Of a stretch of DNA of 52,004 nucleotides, positions 17,001 through 26,470 are shown in pieces. The position numbers and the translations under genes are program-made. The notes beneath the pieces were generated by a model, which worked only from the letters and a program-made list of their open reading frames with translations, was not told the DNA's origin and ran no database searches. The stretch comes from Bog-159 sp049511415. Lineage in GTDB: Bacteria; Acidobacteriota; Terriglobia; Bryobacterales; Bryobacteraceae. The stretch spans positions 1 through 52,004 of the forward strand of contig JBEKYC010000051.1 in assembly GCA_049511415.1 (NCBI GenBank), in the 5' to 3' direction. Position 1 is the first letter of the stretch. Each line of letters begins with the position of its first letter.

Positions 17001-19229
17001 TTATGGCGCAGCGACTGTCAGCGTGACACCCGACTGTGCGGAGATGTTGCCGATCTGCACCACCATCGGCACGCTGGGGCCGGGTGTGACGCCCGGGGGA
17101 ACCTGGGCGTTGATCTGAAATACTCCCGAGACCAGGCCGGGCGCGCCTCCCGCATAATTGACGGTAGCCGGCAGGCCTCCTATCGTCACCGATACGTTGG
17201 CCGTAACGTAAGGCAGGGAACTGCCCACCAGCAAGCCATCCAGGCTGGCCGGATTGGTCACTCCCGCGCCGGTGCCGAAGATGCTGACATAATCGCCGGG
17301 CGCGGCGGGATGCGCGGCCGAGTTGACGGTCTCGTCGGCGGCATTCAAAATTGCACCCTGCCCCGCGCCGGAAGCGCCGGCAGTGAACACACCGGGCGCG
17401 GTGGCCGAAACCGGCAACGAGATCGGCGCGGAAAGTGCGCCTAAATATTCCACTTGCAACATGGTGGACGGTTGGCCGGCCACGGAAAACGGCACGATCG
17501 CGTTGATCTGTCCGGCGGAGGCATAAGTGAGCGCGGCCGGTACGCCGTCAAAAAGCACGTGCACGCCCGCCAGCGCATTGGAGACCAGCACGGGATTCGT
17601 AAGCTCCAGCGTAGCTCCCGCTGCCGGGCCGAGCGCCGTTCCGAAGAGCGACACAATTTCTCCCGGCGCCACGGCGCCGGTGGCGAAGCTCGCGGCATTG
17701 GTCACACCGGCCGCGGGCAGCACCGGTTGCGCATTGGACAAACGCAGCAGCGCCGCGCCATAGCCCGGCAGTGTGACTTGCATTTGCGCGGCCGGGCTAA
17801 CCGATTGTGGCACGGGCCCGGTCTGCGGCGTCGACGCATCCAGCGTCACCAGCGTGGCCGTGCTAAACGTGCCCAGCGCCGAGAGATCCAGCGCAAAGGT
17901 GCGCGGGAGGCCGGCGCCGTTGTTGTCTATCGAGCCATGCAACGCGTAGTTGGACATCAGAATCACGACGGAGCCGTCCACGTTGCGCAGGGCCATGGTC
18001 TGATTGTCGAGCACCAGTCCACCGCTGCCCTCCCAGCCGTTTGGGTAGTCCGCCGCGCAGCATCCGGTGGCCGTGGTCTGCAGGATATCCTGACCCGGGG
18101 GCGAAGGCAGCCAGTGCGACAGGTAATAATCCACCCAGTAGCTGAAAAACGGATTCCCCGAAGTATCCACTTCGCCATACTGCTGATCCGTGCCGAAGGC
18201 CCAGTGATACAGCGCTTGCGCTCCCGCCGCGCCCAGTTGCTGGAACACCAGCGAACGCCAGGCGGCGAAGAAGGGGCTGGTGCCGCGCGTATCCAGCACG
18301 AACGGCAGAGGCGCGTTGCAGGCGCTGATGCCGTTACCGATGTCGTAGTCGGCGTTCACGTTGTTTTCGGTGACCCACACAGGCACGTTGGCCAGCGCCG
18401 GATTGGCCGCCATTTCCGAGTACATGGTCTGGACTTCGCCCGCAAATCCGGGTATGGTCGAAAACAGGCTCTGGTCGAGACTTGTCTGGTCGCACGTCGA
18501 ATAAAAATGCTTGGCGACCACATCCACGCGCGCGTTGACGCCGGCGACAAAGATTGGCATGTATCCCTCGGCGCCGCCCGCCAATTCCACGGCCACGAAT
18601 TTGATGTTCGGGTCAACCTGCGCCATGGCCGGCACCGTGGTGTTATACAGCGTGACGTACTCCGACGCGGAGACACCGTTACCGTCCGGTTCGTTGAAGA
18701 TGCCCCACCAAGTCACCGGGTAGGGGGTGGGATTCTGATAATGCGTCCCGCCAACGTCAAATCCTCCGGTGTTGTAATAGCGCACCAGGTTGGCGCTCAT
18801 CTGGGCGAAAGCGGGGATGCTGGTGGATAGAATATTGCCGCCGGCGCTGCTGAGAAACGCCGGCGCCGTGCCGATCTGAAACTCCGGGCTGTGATCGCCA
18901 GTCGACTGGATGGGGGGCAGCATGGTGTTGAGTTCGGTGAAATCCCAGGAGCCGGCGGCCGTCTGCGGAATGCCGTCCGAGACAACCTGCACGCGCGTGT
19001 GCCAGGGATACAAGCTGGTGAGATTCGACGGGGCGTTGGTCGCACCGCCGAAGAATTGATAATCCCAGCCGGCCAATTGGAATGAGGTGGACATGGCCAG
19101 TTGCAGACGGCCGTTCACGCCGACCTGTGCGTTGACCTGGTTGCTTACCTGGACGTTAACAGTGGTGGATTGGGCTGTCGCGGCGGCAACGGCGACTAAC
19201 CCGAAGAAGAGGATGGGTGCAATCTTCAT
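17001..19229 (-). CDS. Secreted clan GH-A-like glycosidase with TIGR03437 domain (tandem copy 2)
   Basis: A signal peptide (MKIAPILFFGLVAVAAATAQ) precedes a barrel with WWGIFNEPDGNG (candidate acid/base Glu near residue 179) and VWVTENNVNADY (candidate nucleophile Glu near 287), an arrangement reminiscent of GH39-like enzymes. The C-terminal 240 residues (from AAGVTNAASFATG) are a TIGR03437 domain (EIVSLFGTALGP, QINAIVPFSV, FQINAQVPPGV). The start at 19229 was chosen because it opens directly with the signal peptide; upstream codons are unrelated. It lies 65 nt after a close paralogue of the same layout (19295-21508). Substrate and family number remain open. Confidence 0.78.
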   Translation of the reverse strand: MKIAPILFFGLVAVAAATAQSTTVNVQVSNQVNAQVGVNGRLQLAMSTSFQLAGWDYQFFGGATNAPSNLTSLYPWHTRVQVVSDGIPQTAAGSWDFTELNTMLPPIQSTGDHSPEFQIGTAPAFLSSAGGNILSTSIPAFAQMSANLVRYYNTGGFDVGGTHYQNPTPYPVTWWGIFNEPDGNGVSASEYVTLYNTTVPAMAQVDPNIKFVAVELAGGAEGYMPIFVAGVNARVDVVAKHFYSTCDQTSLDQSLFSTIPGFAGEVQTMYSEMAANPALANVPVWVTENNVNADYDIGNGISACNAPLPFVLDTRGTSPFFAAWRSLVFQQLGAAGAQALYHWAFGTDQQYGEVDTSGNPFFSYWVDYYLSHWLPSPPGQDILQTTATGCCAADYPNGWEGSGGLVLDNQTMALRNVDGSVVILMSNYALHGSIDNNGAGLPRTFALDLSALGTFSTATLVTLDASTPQTGPVPQSVSPAAQMQVTLPGYGAALLRLSNAQPVLPAAGVTNAASFATGAVAPGEIVSLFGTALGPAAGATLELTNPVLVSNALAGVHVLFDGVPAALTYASAGQINAIVPFSVAGQPSTMLQVEYLGALSAPISLPVSATAPGVFTAGASGAGQGAILNAADETVNSAAHPAAPGDYVSIFGTGAGVTNPASLDGLLVGSSLPYVTANVSVTIGGLPATVNYAGGAPGLVSGVFQINAQVPPGVTPGPSVPMVVQIGNISAQSGVTLTVAAP

Positions 19230-19294
19230 GGATGGCTCTTTTCCACCCATAGTGTATGTCAAAGCCTGGAGACGCGCTTGGGCACGCGGCCCGT

Positions 19295-21508
19295 TCACCG
19301 CACGGCGACGGTGACACCGGCCTGTGAAGCCGCCGTACCGATCGAGACCTGTAGCGGGATGTCCGGGCCAGGCGTCACATCTTGCGGCACCTGCGCGTTG
19401 ATCTGCAGCACACCGGAGACCAATCCCGGAGCCGCCCCGGCGTAACCGACTTGGCAGGGTATGCCACCGATGGTTACCGAGACAGCGCCGCTCGGCTGGT
19501 AGGAAGGCCCGGCGGGCACAAGACCGTCGACGCCGGACGGATTGGTGGCCCCGCCGCCAGTCGCGAAAATGGCCACGAACCCACCGCGCGCGACGGGTAG
19601 GGCAGCCGAGTTCACGCTGAAGTCCGATGCATTCAGGATGGCGCCCTGCCCTGCTCCGGAAGTGCTCAATGTGAAGATTCCCGGCGCCGCCGCGGTAACC
19701 GGCAACATCACTGGGGCCGACCGCACACCCAGGTATTCCACCTGTACCTGCGTGCTGGACTCGCCGGCCACCGCGTAAGGAACCACCGCGTTAATCTGGT
19801 CCGCGGAGGCGTAGAGCACCGGGGCCGGCACGCCGTCAAATAAAACGTGCACGCCGGCGAGCGCGTTGGCCACCAGGCGCGGATTCGTCAGCGTAAGAGA
19901 GGCGGGAGAAGGAGGTCCAATGGCAGTCCCGAATAAAGACACCACCTCTCCCGGCGACACGCCGCCGGATGCATAGCTCGCCGCATTGACGATGCCTGCC
20001 GCGGGCAATACCGGCGCATCGTTGGCCAGCCGCAGAAACGCCGCTCCGTAACCTTCCATGACCACTTCCATTTGTGCCGCGGGCGTCAGCGACTGCGGCG
20101 CCGGGCCGGCCGACGGCGTATCTGCGTCGAGCTGGATCAGCGTGGCCGACGAAAAGGCCCCTAGCGCCGAGAGGTTCAATTCAAAATCGCGGATGGTGCC
20201 GGGCCCGTTATTATCGCTAGCGGAGTTCACGGCGTGATTTGACATCAGAATCACCACCGAGCCATCCGGGTTGCGAACCGCCATGGTATCGGTGTCGAGG
20301 CCCAGGGAGTTGCCGCCGTTGTAGATCCACAGACAGCAGCCCACTTGTGTGGTCTGCAGAATGTCTTGTCCCGGAGGCGAAGGCAGCCAGTGAGACAGGT
20401 AGTAATCCACCCAGTAACTCAAGTAGGGGTTGCCCGAGCCATCCACCTCGCCATACTGCTGATCCGTGCCGAACGACCAGTGATACAGTGCCTGCACGCC
20501 GGCCTCGCCGAGCTGCTCGAATACCAAGGTGCGCCACGCCGCGAAGAACGGGCTGGTGCCGCGATCGTCGGTTACAAAGGTCTGCCCCGGATTGCAGGCG
20601 CTGGCGCCGTCGCTCAGCGCGTAGTCCGCGTTCACATTGTTCTCCGTGACCCAGACCGGCACGCCGGCCAGCGCCGGATTGGTGGCTAACTGCGCATATA
20701 TGTTTTGTACTTCGCTTACGAAGCCGGGCACTGTGGCAAATAACGCCGCGTCGCTATCTTTTTGGTTGCAGGTGGAATAGAAATGCGTGGCCAGCACATC
20801 CACGGGCGCGGTCACTCCGGAGACGAATGCGGGCAGGTAGGTTTCGGCTTGTGTGCCGTAATCGGAAAGCTCCACTGCCAGAAACTTGATCGATGGGTCC
20901 ACCTGCGCCATGGCGGGCACGACCGTATTGTACAGATCCGTGTACTGCTGCGCGGTCAGGCCATTGCCGTTTGGTTCGTTGAAAATTCCCCACCAGGTGA
21001 CAGGATACGGTGTGGGATTCTGGTAGACAGAGCCAGCGCTGCTGAAGCCGCCGGTGTTGTAATATTGCACCAGACTGGCGCTCATCTGCGCGAAGGCCGC
21101 GAAGCTGGTGGGCAGGATGTAGCCGTTCGCGTCGCTGAGGTACGCGGGCGCCGTGGCGATTTGCAGCTCGGGGCTGTGATCGCCGGTGGCTTCGACTGGC
21201 GTAAACATGGCGTTGATCTCGGTGAAATCCCAGGTGTTCGGAGCGGTCAGCGGAATACCGGTATTGATCACCTGCACGCGTGTATGCCATGGGTCGAGGT
21301 TGCCCAGAGGCGTGGCCGCGCTGGGAGTAATCTGAAAAAACTGGTAGCTCCAGGGCGCCAGTTGAAACGATGTGGACATGGGCAACTGCAGGTTTCCGTG
21401 CACGCCGGCCTGCGGGTTTACCTGGTTGCTGACCAGCACGTTGACCGTCACCGAGCTCGCCGCGAACAGGATTGTGCCCGATAGGATCAGAATGCAGATT
21501 GGCTTCAT
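19295..21508 (-). CDS. Secreted clan GH-A-like glycosidase with TIGR03437 domain (tandem copy 1)
   Basis: A paralogue of the next gene downstream along its whole length: signal peptide, then shared blocks such as NQVNPQAGVHGNLQLPMSTS, NPTPYPVTWWGIFNEPNGNG (candidate acid/base Glu near residue 180), PVWVTENNVNADY (candidate nucleophile near 289) and LSHWLPSPPGQDILQTT, then a TIGR03437 domain from about residue 505. The shared blocks are very similar while linkers differ, as expected of an old tandem duplication followed by divergence. The export signal and barrel suggest polysaccharide breakdown outside the cell. As with the other copy, the exact GH family is not settled. Confidence 0.78.
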   Translation of the reverse strand: MKPICILILSGTILFAASSVTVNVLVSNQVNPQAGVHGNLQLPMSTSFQLAPWSYQFFQITPSAATPLGNLDPWHTRVQVINTGIPLTAPNTWDFTEINAMFTPVEATGDHSPELQIATAPAYLSDANGYILPTSFAAFAQMSASLVQYYNTGGFSSAGSVYQNPTPYPVTWWGIFNEPNGNGLTAQQYTDLYNTVVPAMAQVDPSIKFLAVELSDYGTQAETYLPAFVSGVTAPVDVLATHFYSTCNQKDSDAALFATVPGFVSEVQNIYAQLATNPALAGVPVWVTENNVNADYALSDGASACNPGQTFVTDDRGTSPFFAAWRTLVFEQLGEAGVQALYHWSFGTDQQYGEVDGSGNPYLSYWVDYYLSHWLPSPPGQDILQTTQVGCCLWIYNGGNSLGLDTDTMAVRNPDGSVVILMSNHAVNSASDNNGPGTIRDFELNLSALGAFSSATLIQLDADTPSAGPAPQSLTPAAQMEVVMEGYGAAFLRLANDAPVLPAAGIVNAASYASGGVSPGEVVSLFGTAIGPPSPASLTLTNPRLVANALAGVHVLFDGVPAPVLYASADQINAVVPYAVAGESSTQVQVEYLGVRSAPVMLPVTAAAPGIFTLSTSGAGQGAILNASDFSVNSAALPVARGGFVAIFATGGGATNPSGVDGLVPAGPSYQPSGAVSVTIGGIPCQVGYAGAAPGLVSGVLQINAQVPQDVTPGPDIPLQVSIGTAASQAGVTVAVR

Positions 21509-21565
21509 TGATGACCTGACTTAAGTCCTAAAACAGAAGGTGGAAGACGCCGCGATTCGGTTACT

Positions 21566-22588
21566 TCAATGAGTACCGGTCAGGCGCGCCACGCGTCCAT
21601 TCGGGCCCGCGGCCCACGCGATGCCGTGGGGGGAGACGCCGATGGCGTTGTAAGCGCCGCTGTCGAATGACTTCCAGGTCAAGCCATCGTCGCGCGAAAT
21701 GTCGGAACCGGACGTTCCGGTTGCGATCCAGGCTTTGGGACCGGTGAGATACGCCACGGCCGATCGATAGCCGGCCGGTGGTGTGCCCGAAGGCGCGCTC
21801 CAGGTAAATCCGCCGTCGGTGGTAATGGCCAGGTTGCCGGAACCGTCAGCCGGCTTGCCATAGTCTCCGCCTACCGCGATACCGCGCATGGGTGTGTCGA
21901 AAAACAACGAAAAGATGCCTGCTCCCGCGCCATCGTGCCGCAGCGGCGTGCCGACTGCAACCCAATTCACGCCGTTGTCGCTCGAGCGAAACACGCGGGC
22001 ACCCGAAGGCCCGCCGGTGCCGAACCAGGCCTCCTGTGAACCGCGAACCACCAGGCACGAGTTGCTGGCCGCAAATGCGCCTTCGCCTTTCCGGGCGGGG
22101 GGAGTCTTTTGCCGGCTCCAGGTTCGTCCCCCGTCGCTGGTGGTAAGCACCACGAACTGTCCGCTTACCGGATCTCCTAAGACCATGCCGCGGTTAGCGT
22201 CGCGAAATGCGATGGCATCCAGAAAGCCATCGGAATCGGGGTTGGTGAACAGGAGCGACCAGTGCGCACCGCCGTCAGCCGTTTTGTAGATGCGCGACTT
22301 GTCGCCCGGACCGCTGCTTAGCAGCCAGGCGATCTGGCTATCGATTGCCTGCACGCCGCGGAAATCCAGATCACCGGCGCCCGGCAGCACGGCGGCGTGC
22401 CAGGCCGCACCGCCATCCACGGTGCGGAGCCATGTGCCTCCGGCGCCGCTGGCCCAAATCACCGAATCACTAACGGCACTAATACCGCGCAGTGACATCT
22501 TCGTGCCGCTGGTCTGCGCGACCCATGTTTGTGCCGGCGCGCCGGACAGGCAGGCCAGTGAAGCAGCAAGCGCAATGTAATGACGCAA
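21566..22588 (-). CDS. Exported beta-propeller protein, YCF48/BNR-repeat type
   Basis: About 340 residues with repeated propeller-blade motifs of the sialidase/YCF48 kind: RTVDGGAAWHAA, KTADGGAHWSLL, TTSDGGRTWSRQ, RSSDNGVNWVAV, TTDGGFTWSAP and SRDDGLTWKSF, i.e. six Asp-box-like units. The Asp-box fold is known; the job of this protein is not. I chose a TTG start at 22588 because GGAGG lies 5 nt upstream and the product begins directly with a signal peptide (RHYIALAASLACLSGAPAQ). The ATG at 22618 would add ten residues with no such support. It is 57 nt upstream of the glycosidase pair on the same strand and may share their transcript. Confidence 0.78.
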   Translation of the reverse strand: MRHYIALAASLACLSGAPAQTWVAQTSGTKMSLRGISAVSDSVIWASGAGGTWLRTVDGGAAWHAAVLPGAGDLDFRGVQAIDSQIAWLLSSGPGDKSRIYKTADGGAHWSLLFTNPDSDGFLDAIAFRDANRGMVLGDPVSGQFVVLTTSDGGRTWSRQKTPPARKGEGAFAASNSCLVVRGSQEAWFGTGGPSGARVFRSSDNGVNWVAVGTPLRHDGAGAGIFSLFFDTPMRGIAVGGDYGKPADGSGNLAITTDGGFTWSAPSGTPPAGYRSAVAYLTGPKAWIATGTSGSDISRDDGLTWKSFDSGAYNAIGVSPHGIAWAAGPNGRVARLTGTH

Positions 22589-22686
22589 GCATTCCTCCAG
22601 CCCGTTAGAATAATGCAAATTAACCTACCGGATTCTGGGCCGCTGGTTTATGCTCATCATTAAGGAGAGAAAGTACGCTGTTCCGG

Positions 22687-24942
22687 ATGTTAGCGCACGC
22701 GAGCCTGGCGGTTCAGACGGCGTTTTCGTGTCTGTTAGTCTGCCTGATCGAGTTCTACTACCGCCGTGTGGCGCGCGAAGCCTGGCTGCGCTGGTTCGTG
22801 TGGGTCTGGGTAGCGCAGGCCTTTTATGTGGCGTCGCTTTGGGTGGTGCTCGATAACCCATCCGGCGGAATGCTTTTGCGCGCGTCGGCCGCGCTTTTTG
22901 GATTTCTGGCGCCGCCGACGATCGCCCTGACCAGCATGACGCTTTGGCGCGGACGCCGGCCATCCAGCGTTTGGATCGCGGGGTGGTACGCGGTGGGCAT
23001 GATCCTGGCGGGTATCACGTTCTTTGTCTCTCTCCCCTATCCACTTGACGGCCCGGACTCTTTAAGCATCCACAACATCCCCCGGTACGTATTCTACGGT
23101 CTGGCGAGTCTGCTCGCCGCGGTGGCTTTCGCCAGGTATGGGCGCCAGCGAAAGCTGACCGGATCGTTGATCACCGCCAGCGCCTGGGGCTTTTATGCGC
23201 TGCTCAATCTGGCCCGCGCCTGGCGATGGTACTACTCGCCGGCATGGGCTTTGCGCGGCGCCGAGAACCGTCCGGAGCTGATCGAATTCGCGCTGATCAT
23301 TTTTATTACTAATTCCGTAGTCTGGATTGTGATGAGCATGGGTGTGGGACTGCTGCTAACCGAAAATGCGGAACGTTCGGAGCGGCGCGCGCACGATGCA
23401 TTGCGGGACCTGGAAGCCGCGCAGGCTGAACGAAGCCGGCTGGCCCGCCTGGTGGAGCGCAGCCGGGACGCCATCCTGGTGGTGGCCGAGGGGCAAGTCT
23501 GTTATTTGAATGATGCCTCCGCCAGGCTACTGGGTTTTACGGCGGACCAGATTCCGTCGCTGCTGATGCGATCGGTGGACGAGGTTTGTGGCATCCGCGG
23601 CGAAGATCCCATGCGCACCCAAATGAATGCGGCCATTGGTGCGCAGGGCGTTTGGGAAGGGCAGTCGGAGTGGTTGAACCGCACTACCGGCGAGCGCATT
23701 CCGGTACTGGTCGGCGCCGTCACCATGGAAGCGCGGGAGGGCGCAGCGCCTTCCGTCGGACTGATCGGCCGCGACTTAAGGGAGCGGCTCCGGCTGGAGG
23801 ATGATTTGCGCCAAGCCCAGCGGCAGGAAGCGCTGGGACGCCTGGCGGGAGGTATCGCGCACGACTTCAATAATCTGCTGACGGTCATGATGGGCTACTC
23901 ATCGCTGGTTCTGCAGGAAGAATTGAGCGAGCCGCTGCGGCAGAATATCGGCGAGATCCTGACGGCCGCACGGCGGGCCGCGGCCATCACCGACCGGTTG
24001 CGGGCGTTCGGGAGGCGGCAAGCCCTGCACGCGAAGGTCTTCGATCTGAATGCCATGGTGGATTCCATGCGCGGCGGCCTGCAAAAGCTGGTGGAAGGGG
24101 ATGCGCATCTCAGCTATGAACTGAACCCCGCACCACTACCGGTACGGGCCGATTCGGCTCAAATCGAACAGGTATTAATGAATCTGGTGCTGAATGCCCG
24201 GCAGTCGATCGCTGGACCCGGCCGCATCGTGGTGCGCACGGCGCGGGTCGACCCTAAGGACGCTTCTACGGATGACGGACGCGAGTTCGTGAAGATCGAA
24301 GTGGAAGACACGGGTTCGGGTATCGAACCGGAGGTGCTGGAGCACATCTTCGATCCCTACTTCACTACCCGCTCGGCTGGCACCGGGCTGGGGCTATCGA
24401 TGGCGTATGGCATCGTCAAGCAAAGCCAGGGGCAGATGCGGGTGGCCAGCCGTCCTGGGCGCGGCAGCGTGTTCTCCGTGCTGCTGCCGGTGAGCGCGCC
24501 GGAGGAGTTGGACGCACAGGCCGGAGATTCGACCCCCAGCGCCGTCGTGGTTGAGGGCGGCGAAGGCGTGATGATCGTGGATGACCGGCCCGAGGTGACG
24601 GCGTTTGTATCCGCGTGCCTCCGGCGCTACGGTTATCACACGATCGTTTATACCGACTCGGAAATCGCGCTGTCTGCCGTGCGCCAAGGGTCCGCGTCGC
24701 CGCATTTAGTGATTCGCGATGTCATGATGCCCGGCATGCCGCTGCAAGAGTTCGCTGCCCGCCTGCGCGACCTGTTGCCGGGCGTGCCAATGGTGTTTAT
24801 GTCCGGCCTTCCGGAAGCGGACCTTGCGCCGTTGCTCGGGGGCTCGGCCGGGTATTTCATCTCGAAGCCGTTTACCCCCGAGCAGCTTGCGGCGCTGGTG
24901 CGGCGGGTGCTGGACGCGGCCGCCATCCTGGCGGCGAAGTGA
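22687..24942 (+). CDS. Hybrid sensor histidine kinase: 7TM-PAS-HisKA-HATPase-REC
   Basis: A membrane sensor. Seven hydrophobic segments occupy about residues 5-220, followed by a coiled-coil and a PAS domain (about 245-360; ILVVAEGQVCYLNDASARLL). The HisKA box RLAGGIAHDFNNLLTVM places the phosphorylated histidine near residue 391. The ATPase N, G1 and G2 boxes follow (NLVLNARQS, VEDTGSGI, GTGLGLSM). A C-terminal receiver (about 625-745) has MIVDD and VIRDVMMPG, whose aspartate near 678 is the phosphoacceptor. It is transcribed away from the beta-propeller gene. No dedicated response regulator with an output domain is next to it. The signal is unknown. Confidence 0.9.
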   Translation: MLAHASLAVQTAFSCLLVCLIEFYYRRVAREAWLRWFVWVWVAQAFYVASLWVVLDNPSGGMLLRASAALFGFLAPPTIALTSMTLWRGRRPSSVWIAGWYAVGMILAGITFFVSLPYPLDGPDSLSIHNIPRYVFYGLASLLAAVAFARYGRQRKLTGSLITASAWGFYALLNLARAWRWYYSPAWALRGAENRPELIEFALIIFITNSVVWIVMSMGVGLLLTENAERSERRAHDALRDLEAAQAERSRLARLVERSRDAILVVAEGQVCYLNDASARLLGFTADQIPSLLMRSVDEVCGIRGEDPMRTQMNAAIGAQGVWEGQSEWLNRTTGERIPVLVGAVTMEAREGAAPSVGLIGRDLRERLRLEDDLRQAQRQEALGRLAGGIAHDFNNLLTVMMGYSSLVLQEELSEPLRQNIGEILTAARRAAAITDRLRAFGRRQALHAKVFDLNAMVDSMRGGLQKLVEGDAHLSYELNPAPLPVRADSAQIEQVLMNLVLNARQSIAGPGRIVVRTARVDPKDASTDDGREFVKIEVEDTGSGIEPEVLEHIFDPYFTTRSAGTGLGLSMAYGIVKQSQGQMRVASRPGRGSVFSVLLPVSAPEELDAQAGDSTPSAVVVEGGEGVMIVDDRPEVTAFVSACLRRYGYHTIVYTDSEIALSAVRQGSASPHLVIRDVMMPGMPLQEFAARLRDLLPGVPMVFMSGLPEADLAPLLGGSAGYFISKPFTPEQLAALVRRVLDAAAILAAK

Positions 24943-25560
24943 GTCGGTGGTCGGCCACGCGATAAGCGTAGCTGCTGCCCGGGCGCACGGGATGCTCCGG
25001 ATAGGGCGCCGACGGATCGAAGGTCACGAATCGGTGGTTCATCTCGACCACGGCCGCTTTGCCTCCGATTGGGCTGCGATACGTTCCGGCGAATCGGCTC
25101 CATGACAACACGATCACGCCCACCTTAGGTTCCATTTGGATGTAAGTATGGGTCTTGTAGCCGAAACACCGCGAACCGATGGCGTTGCCGGCCTGCCAGG
25201 CGTCCACGGACATCTTGGCGCGCGTGCCGTCGGGCATGCGCGCACCGTAGCCGGTGGCAAGGCCCTCACATCGCGATCCACGCTCGAAGCCGTCATTCCC
25301 AGAGGGTCAAAGATATGATTCTGTACGTATGCGGACCACCTTTCTCCGGAGACGGCTTCCACCGCCATGCCGGCGACGAACTGCCGGCCGGAGACCACGC
25401 CCACGGCGATTCCAGGGAGATTCAAATAGGCGATCTGGCCACGAATCCAAGCCGTGAACAAGCGTTCCGCGCCTTGGACGTCGGGGGCGTCCGTGAGCGC
25501 GCCTGAAGAACAGAGTGGGCACGTGAGAATCACGAAAATGGCAAAGGTCCGCCTGACCAT
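24872..25560 (-). pseudogene. Serine hydrolase (beta-lactamase fold) relic with internal deletion and frameshift
   Basis: The front part (start 25560) has a signal peptide and LPGIAVGVVSGRQFV, the usual opening of these enzymes. It jumps directly to AVEAVSGERWSAYVQNHIFD, which in full-length relatives lies more than 100 residues later. The segment with SxxK and YxN is therefore missing. Near 25257-25260 one base is lost, and the frame changes from VRALPPATV to ATGYGARMPDGTRAKM, continuing with a C-terminal domain (WSRFAGTYRSPIGGKAAVVE). Its 3' end overlaps the end of the histidine kinase gene on the other strand. It cannot be catalytic. It is the second decayed member of this family in the window. 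Confidence 0.8.
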
Positions 25561-25708
25561 TCCAGCGATGCTGGCGCAGGTCGCGGCGTCCGAACGGCGC
25601 CGGTTCGCGCCGCAGGTTCGTCACTCACCGGTCTTGCGCGTAGATTTGCCGAAAAACACAGGACTTAGGTGGACTTTCCAGATACTCTGCGATCAGGGGA
25701 GAGCCGAC

Positions 25709-26461
25709 ATGTCATACCGCGACCACACCACCTGGCAGCGCCAGCCGGAGCCGAATGGCGGCAACATCAGCCCAGGCCTGATCTTCGGGCTGGCCATCAT
25801 CGCCGTGGGCGTTCTGTTTCTCTTAGGCAATTTTGGCGTGCCTGTCGGTTTCCTGTGGGAATACTGGCCGGTGACCCTGATCGCCGTCGGCCTTGCCAAA
25901 CTGGTGGATTCGCGGGACACATCCGGGCGTACGGCGGGAGCGATCCTCATGCTGGTGGGGCTGGTGCTGATTGCCGACAAGATCCATCTGCCGTTTCTGA
26001 GAGACAAGAATCTCTGGGATCTGTGGCCGCTGGCCATCATCGTATTCGGCTTCATGATGCTGTGGGGCGCGCTGGAAGGCAAGGGTATGGTGGCCGGCAC
26101 TCCGTGGCGCACCCCTTCCGCGCCTGGCAGCGTCAGTATGTTCTCGATTTTCGGCGGCAGCAACCGCAAAGTGAGCGGTGATTTCAAGGGCGCCGACCTG
26201 GTAGCCATTTTTGGAGGCGGAGGGCTGGACCTGCGGTACGCCACCATGTCGGCGGATGAGGCGGTGGTGAATGTCAATGCCATTTTTGGCGGCTTCGAGA
26301 TCCGGGCGCCCGACAATTGGCAGGTGCAAGTGCAGGTGTCCGGCATCTTTGGCGGACATGAGGACAAAACGCATCAGCCGGATCCGAATCTGGTGCCCAA
26401 TCCCAAGCGGTTGCTGATTCGCGGAGCTACGATTTTCGGGGGCTTGGGCGTCAAGAACTGA
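25709..26461 (+). CDS. LiaF-like membrane protein (DUF5668 plus cell-wall stress domain)
   Basis: 250 residues. Four hydrophobic segments in the first 115 residues form two hairpins (PGLIFGLAIIAVGVLFLLGN; YWPVTLIAVGLAKL; then two more). The rest is a beta-helical domain with repeated IFGG steps (MFSIFGGSNRKV, VAIFGGGGLDL, NAIFGGFEIRA, SGIFGGHED, TIFGGLGVKN), as in LiaF/VraT proteins that restrain envelope-stress two-component systems. The ATG at 25709 follows AGGGGAG; the longer frame from 25454 runs through relic DNA. A LytS-like kinase gene starts 9 nt downstream, so the two probably form a sensing unit. Confidence 0.85.
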   Translation: MSYRDHTTWQRQPEPNGGNISPGLIFGLAIIAVGVLFLLGNFGVPVGFLWEYWPVTLIAVGLAKLVDSRDTSGRTAGAILMLVGLVLIADKIHLPFLRDKNLWDLWPLAIIVFGFMMLWGALEGKGMVAGTPWRTPSAPGSVSMFSIFGGSNRKVSGDFKGADLVAIFGGGGLDLRYATMSADEAVVNVNAIFGGFEIRAPDNWQVQVQVSGIFGGHEDKTHQPDPNLVPNPKRLLIRGATIFGGLGVKN

Positions 26462-26470
26462 GGCGCCGGA

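Noticed and set aside
17454..18830. 458-codon plus-strand open frame opposite the glycosidase pair
   Set aside because: Composition (Arg, His, Gly runs) and lack of motifs mark it as a shadow of the minus-strand gene.
22618..24965. Short minus-strand frames across the histidine kinase gene
   Set aside because: They are shadows; the plus strand has all kinase and receiver motifs in order.
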